A DNA stretch of 64,000 bases from Polyangiaceae bacterium (GTDB lineage: Bacteria; Myxococcota_A; Polyangia; Polyangiales; Polyangiaceae). The DNA is taken from positions 124,001 to 188,000 of the forward strand of contig JADLEQ010000085.1 of assembly GCA_020846005.1 (NCBI GenBank), read 5' to 3'. Made by a program: the position numbers and the translations under genes. Below, one piece after another: positions 1 to 8,014 of the stretch (the stretch's first letter is position 1; every line of letters starts with the position of its first letter). The notes under the pieces are model-generated. The model saw nothing but the letters and a program-made list of their open reading frames with translations. It searched no databases and was not told the DNA's origin.

Positions 1-756
1 GCCGTCCGGGACCAGTGGCTCCGGGAGGCCGGGCGACTGCTCCTGCTGCGGCACCCGAACATCGTCTACGTCCATGACTCCTTCGAGGCGGCGGGTCTCT
101 TCTACCTGCTGCTGGAGCGGTGCGATCACACGCTCGAGCAGATGATCGGCACGCCGTTCACGGATCGGCTCGTGGTCGACATCAGCCGACAGCTGCTCTT
201 CGCACTGCAGTACCTGGCCGACTCGGGGATCGTCCACAACGACCTGCACGCAGGGAACGTCATGGTCGTGCAGACGGATCGCCCCACGGTGAAGCTGAGC
301 GACTTCGGCATCGCGCAGGAGCTGTACGGGCAGCGCGCGGTGCGGCCGACGCTCGTGCACCACCGCATCATGGCGCCGGAGGTCGTCGCGGGGGGCTACT
401 CCACGACCCAGAGCGACCTCTACCAGCTCGGCCTGCTCGTATACGCCATGCACACCGGCCTCTACCCGATCGACTTCGGCGCCGGTTACGACGACGTGGT
501 CGCGCAGATCCGCGCGGGCGTGCCGCGGTCGCGCGCCGAGGCGCTCGGGACGCCGATCGGAAACATCGCGAGTGTGCTGCTGCGGCGTCACGAGCAGTAT
601 CGGTACACCTCGCCCGCGCAGGTCTGGGAGGATCTCCGCCGCCTGGATGTCTGGGGGCCCACGGATCCACCGCCCCGGCGCACGCCCGTCCATCCGCCGC
701 CCGCGACGGTGCCGCCGCCGCCCGCCCGGGCGCGCGGTGGCTCGCCAACCTCGTAG
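1..756 (+). CDS. Ser/Thr protein kinase, 3' part (5' end outside window)
   Basis: The frame is open from the first base, so the N-terminal lobe (glycine loop and catalytic Lys) lies outside the window. What remains is a kinase C-lobe: the catalytic loop reads HNDLHAGNV (bases about 235-260), then DFG in SDFGIAQ (about 298-318), and MAPE as the activation-segment end (about 370). The catalytic Asp and Asn are kept, but the usual HRD Arg is Asn, so this is a non-RD kinase. A short Pro-rich tail follows the domain and ends in TAG. It probably phosphorylates proteins on Ser/Thr in the cytoplasm; the target is unknown. No transmembrane segment is seen in the visible part. Confidence 0.85.
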   Translation, partial: AVRDQWLREAGRLLLLRHPNIVYVHDSFEAAGLFYLLLERCDHTLEQMIGTPFTDRLVVDISRQLLFALQYLADSGIVHNDLHAGNVMVVQTDRPTVKLSDFGIAQELYGQRAVRPTLVHHRIMAPEVVAGGYSTTQSDLYQLGLLVYAMHTGLYPIDFGAGYDDVVAQIRAGVPRSRAEALGTPIGNIASVLLRRHEQYRYTSPAQVWEDLRRLDVWGPTDPPPRRTPVHPPPATVPPPPARARGGSPTS

Positions 757-788
757 CCTCCTCGCGACGCGCGCGAGCGATCCGCCCC

Positions 789-896
789 ACCGACCACGCG
801 CGGGGGCGTGGGCGACGAGCGCTCAGCCGCTCTCCGCGCGGAACCGACCACGCGCGGGGGCGTGGGCGACGAGCGCTCAGCCGCTCTCCGCGCGGA
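789..896. repeat. Perfect 54-bp tandem duplication
   Basis: Bases 789-842 and 843-896 are identical and directly adjacent. The second copy contains the last 20 bases, including the stop codon, of the leftward gene that ends at 877; the first copy is a duplicate of that 3' end plus downstream sequence. No gene lies in 757-876. Confidence 0.95.
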
Positions 897-1221
897 GTCG
901 GCGCCGGCTGCGCGCCTTGTGCGTGGCGCACGGGCGGCACAGTGACTCGCCGTGCGACGCCGCCCCGCAGATCACGCACCGCCCCGCGTCCCGCCGCTCC
1001 CGGTAGCGCTCGCGCATCAGCTCGCTCGATCGCTCCGCGCAGGCGGTGCAGAGCTGGTAGCCGCGAGCCCCGGCGCCGCACTGGATGCATCGCCCGGCCT
1101 CGCGGCGCTTGCGGCGGTACTCGCGGAAGTACGCGACGTGCGCGCGGCACTGGCGGTGGCCCGGCGCCGCCGGACGATCGCACTTCGTGCAGCGTCGGGT
1201 CGACTTGCGGGGGGCGGCCAT
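877..1221 (-). CDS. Small Cys-rich, basic, putative zinc-binding protein
   Basis: 114 residues from an ATG at 1221. The protein carries three spaced cysteine clusters: CTKC followed by a Cys, CIQCG followed by CTAC, and CVICG followed by CRPC. They are separated by Arg-rich helices (RRKRREAGR, RERYRERRDAGR). The repeated R-E-A/D-A-G-R-C-x-x-C-G pattern suggests three related zinc-ribbon-like units. Cys pairs plus basic stretches fit a nucleic-acid or protein-binding zinc protein, but I recognise no named family. The frame stays open upstream to 1404, but that extension would run through tRNA-Pro, so the ATG at 1221 is preferred. The gene ends inside a 54-bp tandem duplication. Confidence 0.7.
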   Translation of the reverse strand: MAAPRKSTRRCTKCDRPAAPGHRQCRAHVAYFREYRRKRREAGRCIQCGAGARGYQLCTACAERSSELMRERYRERRDAGRCVICGAASHGESLCRPCATHKARSRRRLRAESG

Positions 1222-1267
1222 GGAAGCGTGCGGGGCTCGCGAGCTGCGGATCGAGGCGGCGCTGTAG

Positions 1268-1341
1268 TCGGGGTGGCAGGATTTGAACCTGCAACAGCCG
1301 GCACCCAAAGCCGGCCCTCTACCAGGTTGAGGTACACCCCG
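1268..1341 (-). tRNA. tRNA-Pro (anticodon UGG)
   Basis: The minus strand folds as a tRNA. The acceptor stem is CGGGGTG with CACCCCG and discriminator A. The D stem is CCTC/GAGG. The anticodon stem is CCGGC/GCCGG around loop TTTGGGT, giving anticodon TGG. The T arm contains GGTTCAAATCC. The C1-G72 pair is typical of bacterial tRNA-Pro. The CCA end is not encoded (the next bases are CTA). Confidence 0.95.
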
Positions 1342-1414
1342 AGAGGTGCGGGGCGGCAAGCTAGCGCAGGCCGGGCCCCACCGCCAACGCCTCGTGTGGG
1401 TCACCCGGTGCCGC

Positions 1415-1774
1415 TCAGTCGGGCACCGGGACCAACACCACGCGCAGGCGCACGGGGGCGCGATCGGCCTCCACGATGCGGTCCCAGGGGAAGTACCCGG
1501 GGCGCTCCACCGTGATCCGATGCTGGCCGACCGGCAGGCGGACCCCGCGCGCGGCGACGTACGCTAGCGGCCCGACGTACTGTTCGTCGATGTACACCGC
1601 AGCGTCGCCGGGTGCGGGGCGCTGCACGTCGAACCGCAGGCTCACCGCCGCTCGCCCGGCGGCAGGGCCGCACGCCGCCACGGCGCCGGCCAGCGCCGCC
1701 GCCAACGCCAGGGCGCGCCAGCGCGATCGCCCGCCGCCGGGGCGCGGCGGCCGCCCCCGCCCGCTCACTCCCAT
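1415..1774 (-). CDS. Small lipoprotein with PEGA-like domain
   Basis: 119 residues. The N terminus is Arg-rich, then a hydrophobic stretch leads to a lipobox-like VAAC (Cys35), predicting a lipid-anchored envelope protein. The C-terminal part (about 45-112) has a small beta-domain with [27 protein letters not shown] and a final beta strand. This is the pattern of PEGA domains (surface beta-sandwich modules with a Gly in the turn and HxITVxxxGY). The ATG overlaps the end of guaA by 10 bases, so it is probably co-translated with guaA. Its role is unknown. Confidence 0.72.
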   Translation of the reverse strand: MGVSGRGRPPRPGGGRSRWRALALAAALAGAVAACGPAAGRAAVSLRFDVQRPAPGDAAVYIDEQYVGPLAYVAARGVRLPVGQHRITVERPGYFPWDRIVEADRAPVRLRVVLVPVPD

Positions 1775-3315
1775 TCGATCGTCGCCGGGGGCTTGCTGCT
1801 CACGTCGTAGACGACCCGGTTGATCCCGCGCACCTCGTTGATGATGCGGGTCGAGAGCGTCGCCAGGAGATCGTGCGGGAGGCGAGCCCAGTCGCTCGTC
1901 ATGCCGTCGCTCGAGTGGACGGCCCGGATCGCGCAGCACTCCTCGTACGTGCGGTCGTCTCCCATCACCCCGACGCTGCGCACCGGGAGGAGCACGGCGA
2001 ACGCCTGCCACAGGGACTCGTACAGTCCGGCCGCCCGCACCTCCTCCTGCACGATGGCGTCCGCGCGCCGGAGCGTGGCGAGCCGCGCCTCCGTCACCTC
2101 GCCGAGGCAGCGGATGGCGAGGCCCGGCCCCGGGAACGGGTGCCGCCACAGAACACCGTGCGGCATCCCGAGCGCCGTCCCCACCTGGCGCACCTCGTCC
2201 TTGAAGAGCTCCCGGAGCGGCTCCACGAGCCCGAGCTTCATACGCTCGGGCAACCCGCCGACGTTGTGGTGGCTCTTGATGACGGCGCTCGGGCCTCGGA
2301 CGCTCACGCTCTCGATCACGTCCGGGTAGAGCGTCCCCTGGACGAGCCAGCGCGCGCCCTCCACCCGCGCCGCGTGCTCCTCGAACACCTCGATGAACAC
2401 GCGCCCGATCGTCTTGCGCTTCGTCTCCGGATCGGTGACCCCGGCGAGCGCCTGGAGGAAGCGCTCGCGCGCGTCGGCGACCACGACCTTGAGCCCGAGC
2501 CCCTCGCGCATCGCGCGCTCGACGCCCTCGCGCTCCCCGTCCCGCAGCACGCCGTTGTCGACGAAGATGCAGGTGAGACGCTCGCCGAGCGCGCGGTGAC
2601 ACAGCACCGCCGCGACCGCCGAGTCCACGCCGCCGGACAGCCCGCAGATCACCTGGTCCGTCGGGCCGACGCGCTCGCCGACGCTCGCGACCGCCTGCTC
2701 GACGAACGAGGACGGCGTCCAGGTCGGAGCGAGGCCTGCGACGTGGAACAGGAAGGCGCGCAGGAGCTCGCCGCCGCGCGGCGTGTGCGCGACCTCGGGG
2801 TGGAACTGCAGGCCGTAGAGGCGTCGCTCGGGGTGGGCGATCGCTGCGAGTGGGGCGTTCCCGCTGCTCGCGACCACGCGAAAACCCTCGGGCAGGCCCG
2901 TGAGCTTGTCGCCGTGGCTCATCCAGACGCCGAGGTCGTCGCCCGGCGCGAACGGGTCGAGCACGCCGACGTTCTCTCCCACCGTCACGCGCGCAGGCCC
3001 GTACTCGCGGCGGTCGCTTCCCTCCACGCGCCCGCCGAGCTGGTGCGCCATGAGCTGCAGGCCGTAGCAGATCCCGAGCACCGGGACGCCCAGCTCGAAC
3101 AGCCCCGGGTCGCTCTTCGGCGAGTCCGGCGCGTACACGCTGTCCGGCCCGCCGGAGAGCACGATCGCGCGGGGCGCCAGCGCGCGGATCCGCTCGAGCG
3201 GGATCGTGCCCGGGTGGATCTCGCAGTAGACCTGCGCCTCGCGGATCCGGCGCGCGATGAGCTGCGTGTACTGCGAGCCGTAGTCGAGGACGAGCACCGT
3301 CTCGCGGAGGGTCAT
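1765..3315 (-). CDS. guaA: GMP synthase (glutamine-hydrolysing)
   Basis: 516 residues, the usual length. GuaA converts XMP, glutamine and ATP to GMP. The N-terminal class I amidotransferase domain has the nucleophile Cys83 in GICYGLQ and the His172/Glu174 pair in FHPEV. The ATP-pyrophosphatase domain has SGGVDS at 227-232, and the C-terminal dimerisation domain ends in PPATIEWE. The ATG at 3315 matches the family N terminus; a TACGCG hexamer ends 8 bases before it, suggesting a leaderless start. The PEGA-like lipoprotein gene overlaps its 3' end; guaB is not in the window. Confidence 0.97.
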   Translation of the reverse strand: MTLRETVLVLDYGSQYTQLIARRIREAQVYCEIHPGTIPLERIRALAPRAIVLSGGPDSVYAPDSPKSDPGLFELGVPVLGICYGLQLMAHQLGGRVEGSDRREYGPARVTVGENVGVLDPFAPGDDLGVWMSHGDKLTGLPEGFRVVASSGNAPLAAIAHPERRLYGLQFHPEVAHTPRGGELLRAFLFHVAGLAPTWTPSSFVEQAVASVGERVGPTDQVICGLSGGVDSAVAAVLCHRALGERLTCIFVDNGVLRDGEREGVERAMREGLGLKVVVADARERFLQALAGVTDPETKRKTIGRVFIEVFEEHAARVEGARWLVQGTLYPDVIESVSVRGPSAVIKSHHNVGGLPERMKLGLVEPLRELFKDEVRQVGTALGMPHGVLWRHPFPGPGLAIRCLGEVTEARLATLRRADAIVQEEVRAAGLYESLWQAFAVLLPVRSVGVMGDDRTYEECCAIRAVHSSDGMTSDWARLPHDLLATLSTRIINEVRGINRVVYDVSSKPPATIEWE

Positions 3316-3370
3316 GGCGGGCCCGCGTAGCACGCGGCCCCGCTCGGCGACACCGCGCCGCGCGGCCCGG

Positions 3371-5704
3371 TCAGCGCGCCGCGGCGAGCCCCGCCACCTG
3401 CCCGGAGTCCGGCGCCTCGACGACGACGACCACGTGCCGATCGAGGGCGAAGCCGCCCGCGATGCGCGCGAGACGCTCCGGGGCGATCGGGGCGGGCGCC
3501 GGCCCCGCCCACAGCCGACGGAGGCGCGTTTCGGCGCCGAACGCGGCCCAGCCTCCCTCTCGCTCCGCCCAGGCGGACTCGGCTCCCCAGCGGTCGGGCA
3601 TGGAGGCCAGCCGCGCCCTGGCCGCCGCGACCGCCGACGCCAGCGCGCCGGCGTCGGCGGCGCGGAGCGCGAGCACCACCGCGCCGCCGCGCGTGCCGCC
3701 GAGGACACGCGCCGTCTCCTGCAGTCCCTCGCGCGCGAGCGCCGCCTCGAGCCGAGCGCGGGCGGACGGGCCCGCCGCGGCCAGCGGCACGCCGACGTAG
3801 GCGATGGGCAGCGCCCCTGGGCGCTCGAACCGGACGCTGCCGGGGCGCGGGTCGACCGCGGTCGCCGCCGGGCACGGCTCCGGGGCGTCGCGCAGCGAGC
3901 GCAGCCACTGCTCGAGCCGGTCCGCTGCCGCGCGCGCCGCCTCGCCCGTAGGCGCCATCACGGCGACGCGCAGCGGCTCGCGCGCGAACGCCAGCCGTTG
4001 CGCGTCGACGACCGCAGGCCGGAGCGCGGCGAGGGTCGCCGGCGTCCCGCGCGGCTCGAGCCACGACGGCCTGCCGGGCGCGAGCGCCTCCAGCGTCGCG
4101 CTCCAGGCGCGCGCGTCCACCCCGGCGTGCTCCGCCAACAGGCGTGAGCGCTCCAGATCGACGAGCGGAGCCCCGATCGGGCGGAGCAGCGCTCGTCCGA
4201 GCACGTCCGCGACTCGGAGGGCGTGCACCGCGGGGGGCTCGCGCGGCGTCCGGCGTGGCGCGCGCACCTGGAGCCCGACGGCGTCTGGATGCAGCAGGAC
4301 GCCGGCCTCCACCGAGCCGGCGCCGTTCAGCGCGCTCGCGACGGCCCGGAGCGCGAGCGCGGACGCGCCGGCGTCCGCCGCCGACTCCCGCGCGGTGCCG
4401 CACGGGCTGGCGAGGAGGATCGCCACCTCCGCGTGGCCGCGCTCTGCGCGCGTGCGCGTGTCGAGGGCATCGTCGCCCCACGCGCGCGAGAGCGCGTCGA
4501 ACGCGGCGGGGAAGCGCGCCGCCTCCGCCGCCCCCGCGCGAGAGCGGTGTACGATCGCGCGCCGCAGCGCCGGGCCGGGCGGACGCGTCCCGACGAGCAT
4601 CTGCCACGCCGCGCGCGCCGCCGCCTCGCGCGGATCCCGCGCGGCGGCTGCGGTGTCGTCTGGCTCGTCGACCTCCGAGTCCAGGCCGTGCTCGAGCTCG
4701 TCGGTGGCGATGAGCGCAGCGCGCGCCGCGTCGGTGGGCGTGACGGGCGCGCCCCCGTCGGGGGCGGGCTCGAGGTCGACGCGCAGGCACGCGCCGCGCA
4801 CCCGCACGACGCTGGCCGCGTCGCGGACCTGCCACGCAGGCTCCAGCGCTCCGAGGCGCACCGAGAGCGGTGCGCCGGGCTCCCGGAGCGACCGGGCGGC
4901 AGCGCGGGCGCGGGCGCCGTCCCGGACCCTGATCGCGATCGTCAGCGGCGCGGCGTCGCCCGCGGCGGGCGCGCCGAGGACTACGTCGCTCGCTGGCCAC
5001 GGGTCGAGCGGGGGTGCGCCGTCCGGCCAGGCGGCGAGGGCGTCTCGCGCCCGCGACGCGGCGGCGAGCAGCGCGCCGGGGCCGACGGCCGCGAGGCTCG
5101 CCGTGGCGCGCGTCGCGGCGCCGGCTCGCACGGCCTCGACGAGCGCAGCCGCCCTCGCCGGAGCCAGCGGCGCGCGCCGGCCGGCGCCGGCCCGCGCGCT
5201 GCACTCGTCCGCTGGGTCGCCCGCCGCCGGCGTCGGCGCGGCGAGCGCCCGCGCCGCGGCGGCGTTCGCCGGGTCTCGTGGCGGCGCAGGGGTGATGAGC
5301 GCCGCGGCGAGCGCGCGGACGGCGCGCTCCGCCTCGTCCGGCGTACGCACGAGGACTCGCGCGTCCAGCCCGAGCGCGTGCGGTCGCACCGCTACGGTCG
5401 ACGTGGTCGCCGCGCGGAGGCGGGCGCGCAGCAGCTCGGCGAGCGCGAGCGAGCCGATGAGCCCGTGGTCGTGCGCGACGGCGAGCGCGATCGCCCCGCC
5501 CGGCTCGCCGTCGCGCGCGAGCAGCCCGAGCGGCGGCCGATCGGCCAGGGTCCGCACCTCGACCTCCATCGCGGTCGGCGCGGGCCGGGGGTCACCGCGG
5601 CCGGGTTCGCGGGGCGCCCCGGCGGCGGGTCCAAGACAGCCGCTCAACACGAGCGCCGCGAGCGTCAGCGCCCCGCGGGGCGCGCTGCCGGGTCGCTGCG
5701 TCAC
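3371..5704 (-). CDS. Large lipoprotein with M16 (insulinase-like) fold, probably inactive
   Basis: 777 residues with a signal peptide and lipobox LSGC (Cys near 23), so lipid-anchored in the envelope. The body looks like two tandem M16-peptidase halves. Near residues 70-95, [22 protein letters not shown] sits where M16 enzymes carry HxxEH, but that exact motif is not present. Similar helix/strand patterns recur later (for example [18 protein letters not shown], then a [17 protein letters not shown] stretch). Composition is extremely Ala/Arg rich. It may be a non-catalytic M16 partner subunit or a structural lipoprotein; the family assignment is tentative. It lies between guaA and the sigma-factor gene, same strand, with no overlap. 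Confidence 0.6.
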   Translation of the reverse strand: MTQRPGSAPRGALTLAALVLSGCLGPAAGAPREPGRGDPRPAPTAMEVEVRTLADRPPLGLLARDGEPGGAIALAVAHDHGLIGSLALAELLRARLRAATTSTVAVRPHALGLDARVLVRTPDEAERAVRALAAALITPAPPRDPANAAAARALAAPTPAAGDPADECSARAGAGRRAPLAPARAAALVEAVRAGAATRATASLAAVGPGALLAAASRARDALAAWPDGAPPLDPWPASDVVLGAPAAGDAAPLTIAIRVRDGARARAAARSLREPGAPLSVRLGALEPAWQVRDAASVVRVRGACLRVDLEPAPDGGAPVTPTDAARAALIATDELEHGLDSEVDEPDDTAAAARDPREAAARAAWQMLVGTRPPGPALRRAIVHRSRAGAAEAARFPAAFDALSRAWGDDALDTRTRAERGHAEVAILLASPCGTARESAADAGASALALRAVASALNGAGSVEAGVLLHPDAVGLQVRAPRRTPREPPAVHALRVADVLGRALLRPIGAPLVDLERSRLLAEHAGVDARAWSATLEALAPGRPSWLEPRGTPATLAALRPAVVDAQRLAFAREPLRVAVMAPTGEAARAAADRLEQWLRSLRDAPEPCPAATAVDPRPGSVRFERPGALPIAYVGVPLAAAGPSARARLEAALAREGLQETARVLGGTRGGAVVLALRAADAGALASAVAAARARLASMPDRWGAESAWAEREGGWAAFGAETRLRRLWAGPAPAPIAPERLARIAGGFALDRHVVVVVEAPDSGQVAGLAAAR

Positions 5705-5836
5705 CGCTCGCGGTCCGCTGCGCAGCGCGGCGCGACGCCCCCGCGCGCGCCTTCGCCGCGGGCGGGGAGCCGGAGGAGGGCTCCGAGGAGCGCGAGCGGC
5801 GTGCGGCGAGCCACCGGTCGCGAGGCTAACACGGGC

Positions 5837-6496
5837 TCACGCGGCGAGGCGTTCGCCGCCCAGCAGCTCGGCCAAACGGCTCCGGATCTTGTGCTTCTTC
5901 GAGTACACCGTCTTCACGCTGATGCCCATCCGCGCGGCGACCTCCTCGGGCTCGAGGCCCTCGCCGAAGTAGAGGCCGATGAACTCCCGGTCCTTCTCCG
6001 TGAAGTCGCAGAGCAGCCGCTCGACCGCGCGCGCGCGCTCCCGCAGGTCGAGCACCTCGAACGGGTCCGCGGCGTCGCTCGAGAGGCGCTCGGCTTCGAC
6101 CACGGCCGCGCGTCGGGGCTCTCGCCGCAGTCCGCGGAGGTAGTCGTACGCGGCGTGCGCGGCGAGCATGCCGAGCCAGCTCCCGAGCTTCACGCCGCGG
6201 TCGACCTCGAAGGAGCGGAGCTTGTGCTTGTCGTTGGCGAGGAGCGAGAGCAGCAGCACCGCCCGGATCTCGCGTACATCCTCCGCGCCCACCACCGCGC
6301 TGAACCGCGAGGTGACCTTGGTGATGCAGCGCTCGAGCAGCCGCCCATAGCGACGCTCCAGCTCGACCCACGCGCGCGGCTGATCGGCGAGCAGGCCGGC
6401 GAGCAGCTGCCGCTCTTCGGTGCGCGCGTCGGGGGGCGCGCTCGCGTCGAGCGTCGAGGGGGCGGGCACGGAGGGGGACGATGCGGAGGGGTACAT
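5837..6496 (-). CDS. RNA polymerase sigma-70 family (ECF-like) sigma factor
   Basis: 219 residues. After a Pro/Ser-rich leader of about 25 residues comes a sigma region 2-like part (about 30-125, ending in LGSWLGMLAAHAAYDYLRG). A region 4 helix-turn-helix follows near 165-212 (FTEKDREFIGLYF, EPEEVAARMGISVKTVYSKKHKIRSRL). It would direct RNA polymerase to specific promoters. No anti-sigma gene adjoins it. The ATG at 6496 has an AGGAG Shine-Dalgarno sequence 5 bases upstream, and a sigma-54-type promoter lies just before it. Confidence 0.9.
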   Translation of the reverse strand: MYPSASSPSVPAPSTLDASAPPDARTEERQLLAGLLADQPRAWVELERRYGRLLERCITKVTSRFSAVVGAEDVREIRAVLLLSLLANDKHKLRSFEVDRGVKLGSWLGMLAAHAAYDYLRGLRREPRRAAVVEAERLSSDAADPFEVLDLRERARAVERLLCDFTEKDREFIGLYFGEGLEPEEVAARMGISVKTVYSKKHKIRSRLAELLGGERLAA

Positions 6497-6516
6497 GGGG
6501 ACTCCTGCTCCCGCAC

Positions 6517-6533
6517 TGCAGCCCGCGTGCCAG
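6517..6533 (-). promoter_or_regulatory. Sigma-54 (-24/-12) promoter of the ECF-like sigma gene
   Basis: On the minus strand this reads CTGGCACGCGGGCTGCA. It matches the sigma-54 consensus TGGCACG-N4-TTGCW at all but one base (CTGC for TTGC) with exact spacing. The -12 GC is 21 bases before the ATG at 6496, so transcription would start about at the AGGAG ribosome-binding site. rpoN itself lies about 11 kb away in this window. The promoter call is inferred from motif match only. Confidence 0.65.
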
Positions 6534-6565
6534 GCATTTGTCGTGTGATTTCAGTTGCTTGTGCT

Positions 6566-6603
6566 GCGTAACAGGGCGTAACTCCGGCCGCGCGCGGCGT
6601 AAC
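6566..6603 (-). promoter_or_regulatory. Three phased GTTACGC direct repeats upstream of the sigma-54 promoter
   Basis: The minus strand carries GTTACGC at 6597-6603, 6576-6582 and 6566-6572. The spacings are 21 and 10 bases, so all three sit on the same face of the helix. They lie about 60-95 bases upstream of the predicted start site, where a sigma-54 activator would bind. Alternatively they are degenerate -10-like TACGC elements of another promoter, since the window's other putative -10 boxes often read TACGCT. Confidence 0.5.
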
Positions 6604-6656
6604 GGGTGACGCTCGGATCGGCCCGGAGACGCGCCGCGTCATGCTAGCTTGCGCGG

Positions 6657-7172
6657 GTGCGCGGCCGGGTTCACGCGATCGTGCTGCTCTCCTGGGCACT
6701 TCTACGCACGCTCGTGCGACTTCTCCTCGGCATCGGTCGGCGTGGGCTCGCCGCGTTCCGCGCCAACTACGACGCGGATCTGCTCCCGCCGGTCACGCCG
6801 GCGGAGCGCGAGGCGCTGTCGACGTTCGGTGGCTGCATCGCGTGCGGGCTGTGTGACCGGGGGGCCGCGGGGGCGCGTGGCTCCGGCGCAGCGTGGCGCG
6901 GTACGATGAGCTTCGTCCTCGCCGCCTCGCGCTCGATGCCCGACCACCCTGCGGCCGCCCGGATGCTCGCCGGCGTGCCCATCGAAGCGCTCGAGGCCGA
7001 GGAGCGGAGCTGCCCGACCCGCGTGCCGATCGCCGCGCTCGCACGCTTCGTCCTCGAGAAGGCGGGGGAGATCGAGCGCTCGGGTCTGGACAACCGGCGC
7101 GCGGGATCGGAGCCTCCCTCTAGCGCAGCCGGAACGTCCGGCCGCGCGGCCGAATCTCCGAGACTCTCATGA
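6657..7172 (+). CDS. Small protein with a single four-Cys (4Fe-4S-like) motif
   Basis: 171 residues from a GTG. A hydrophobic N terminus (AIVLLSWALLRTLVRLLLG) could be a membrane anchor. It is followed by GGCIACGLCD (Cys near 60, 63 and 66) and a later CPTRVP (Cys near 119). CxxCxxC followed by CP is the ligand pattern of one ferredoxin-type 4Fe-4S cluster. The final 30 residues are Ser/Arg/Gly-rich and look disordered. The stop overlaps the next gene's ATG by 4 bases, so the two are probably made together; it may hand electrons to or from the downstream reductase, which is inference. A TAGCTT hexamer ends 6 bases before the start. Confidence 0.68.
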   Translation: MRGRVHAIVLLSWALLRTLVRLLLGIGRRGLAAFRANYDADLLPPVTPAEREALSTFGGCIACGLCDRGAAGARGSGAAWRGTMSFVLAASRSMPDHPAAARMLAGVPIEALEAEERSCPTRVPIAALARFVLEKAGEIERSGLDNRRAGSEPPSSAAGTSGRAAESPRLS

Positions 7173-8002
7173 GCGCTGATCCCAAGCCGACCGACCCGCC
7201 GCTGCCGCCGCTCGAAGGGTGGGCGCTCGTCCTCGGAGCCTCGAGCGGCTTCGGCGAGGCGACGGCCCTCGCGCTCGCGCGAGCCGGGTTGCACGTCGCG
7301 GGCGTCCACCTGGATCGCCGCGCGACCCAGCAAAACGTGGAGCGGATCACCCAGGAGATCCGAGGCTTCGGCCGTGAGGCGCTCTTCTTCAACGTCAACG
7401 CGGCGGATCCCGATCGTCGGCGCGAGGTCGCGGCCGCCGTGGCGCGCCGGCTCGCGGAGCGGGGGCGGGGCGAGCGCGTGCGGGTGCTGCTCCACTCGCT
7501 CGCGTTCGGGACGCTCAAGCCGTTCTTCGGAGGCGGCCCGGACGATCACCTCACGCAGAAGCAGATGGAGATGACGGCCGACGTGATGGCGCACAGCCTC
7601 GTCTACTGGACGCAGGCGCTGCTCGACGCCGACCTGCTGGGGGAGGGGTCGAGGATCTTCGCGATGACCAGCACCGGCTCGACCCAGGTGTGGCGCGGGT
7701 ACGGCGCGGTGAGCGCCGCGAAGGCGGCGCTCGAGTCCCACGTGCGCCAGCTCGCCGTGGAGCTGGCTCCGCGCGGGATCACCGCGAACGCGCTCTGCGC
7801 TGGGGTCACCGACACGCCGGCGCTGCGCAAGATCCCGGACAACGACGCGATGGTCCAGGTGGCTTTGCGCAAGAACCCGTACGGGCGTCTCACGCGGCCG
7901 GAGGACGTGGCCAGCGCGGTGGTCGCCTTGGCGCAGCCCTGCACCTACTGGCTCACGGGCAACACGCTCTACGTCGACGGCGGAGAGGCCGCGGCGGGCT
8001 GA
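7169..8002 (+). CDS. SDR oxidoreductase, enoyl-ACP reductase (FabI/FabL) type
   Basis: 277 residues. The N-terminal dinucleotide site is GASSGFGEA (about 21-29). The catalytic pair is in YGAVSAAK, a Tyr-x6-Lys spacing, which marks the divergent FabI/FabL enoyl-ACP reductases rather than the Tyr-x3-Lys of classical SDRs. AALESHVRQLAVELAPRGI and the ending NTLYVDGGE also fit FabL. It would reduce trans-2-enoyl-ACP with NAD(P)H in fatty-acid elongation. Another 2-enoyl substrate is possible because no other fab gene is near. It is translationally coupled to the Cys-motif protein upstream. Confidence 0.82.
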   Translation: MSADPKPTDPPLPPLEGWALVLGASSGFGEATALALARAGLHVAGVHLDRRATQQNVERITQEIRGFGREALFFNVNAADPDRRREVAAAVARRLAERGRGERVRVLLHSLAFGTLKPFFGGGPDDHLTQKQMEMTADVMAHSLVYWTQALLDADLLGEGSRIFAMTSTGSTQVWRGYGAVSAAKAALESHVRQLAVELAPRGITANALCAGVTDTPALRKIPDNDAMVQVALRKNPYGRLTRPEDVASAVVALAQPCTYWLTGNTLYVDGGEAAAG

Positions 8003-8014
8003 TCCCGTCGGGCG

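Noticed and set aside
368-1294. Long leftward open frame over the kinase tail and the Cys-rich gene
   Set aside because: Arg/Pro/Ala-rich shadow of genes in other frames; such long spurious frames are common at this GC content.
877-1404. Longer version of the Cys-rich protein starting at 1404
   Set aside because: The extra N terminus would translate straight through tRNA-Pro (1268-1341) and has no Cys motif or homology-like pattern.
3313-3708. N-terminally extended GuaA
   Set aside because: The extension is Arg/Ser low complexity, and the family N terminus begins at the ATG at 3315, which also has a TACGCG box upstream.
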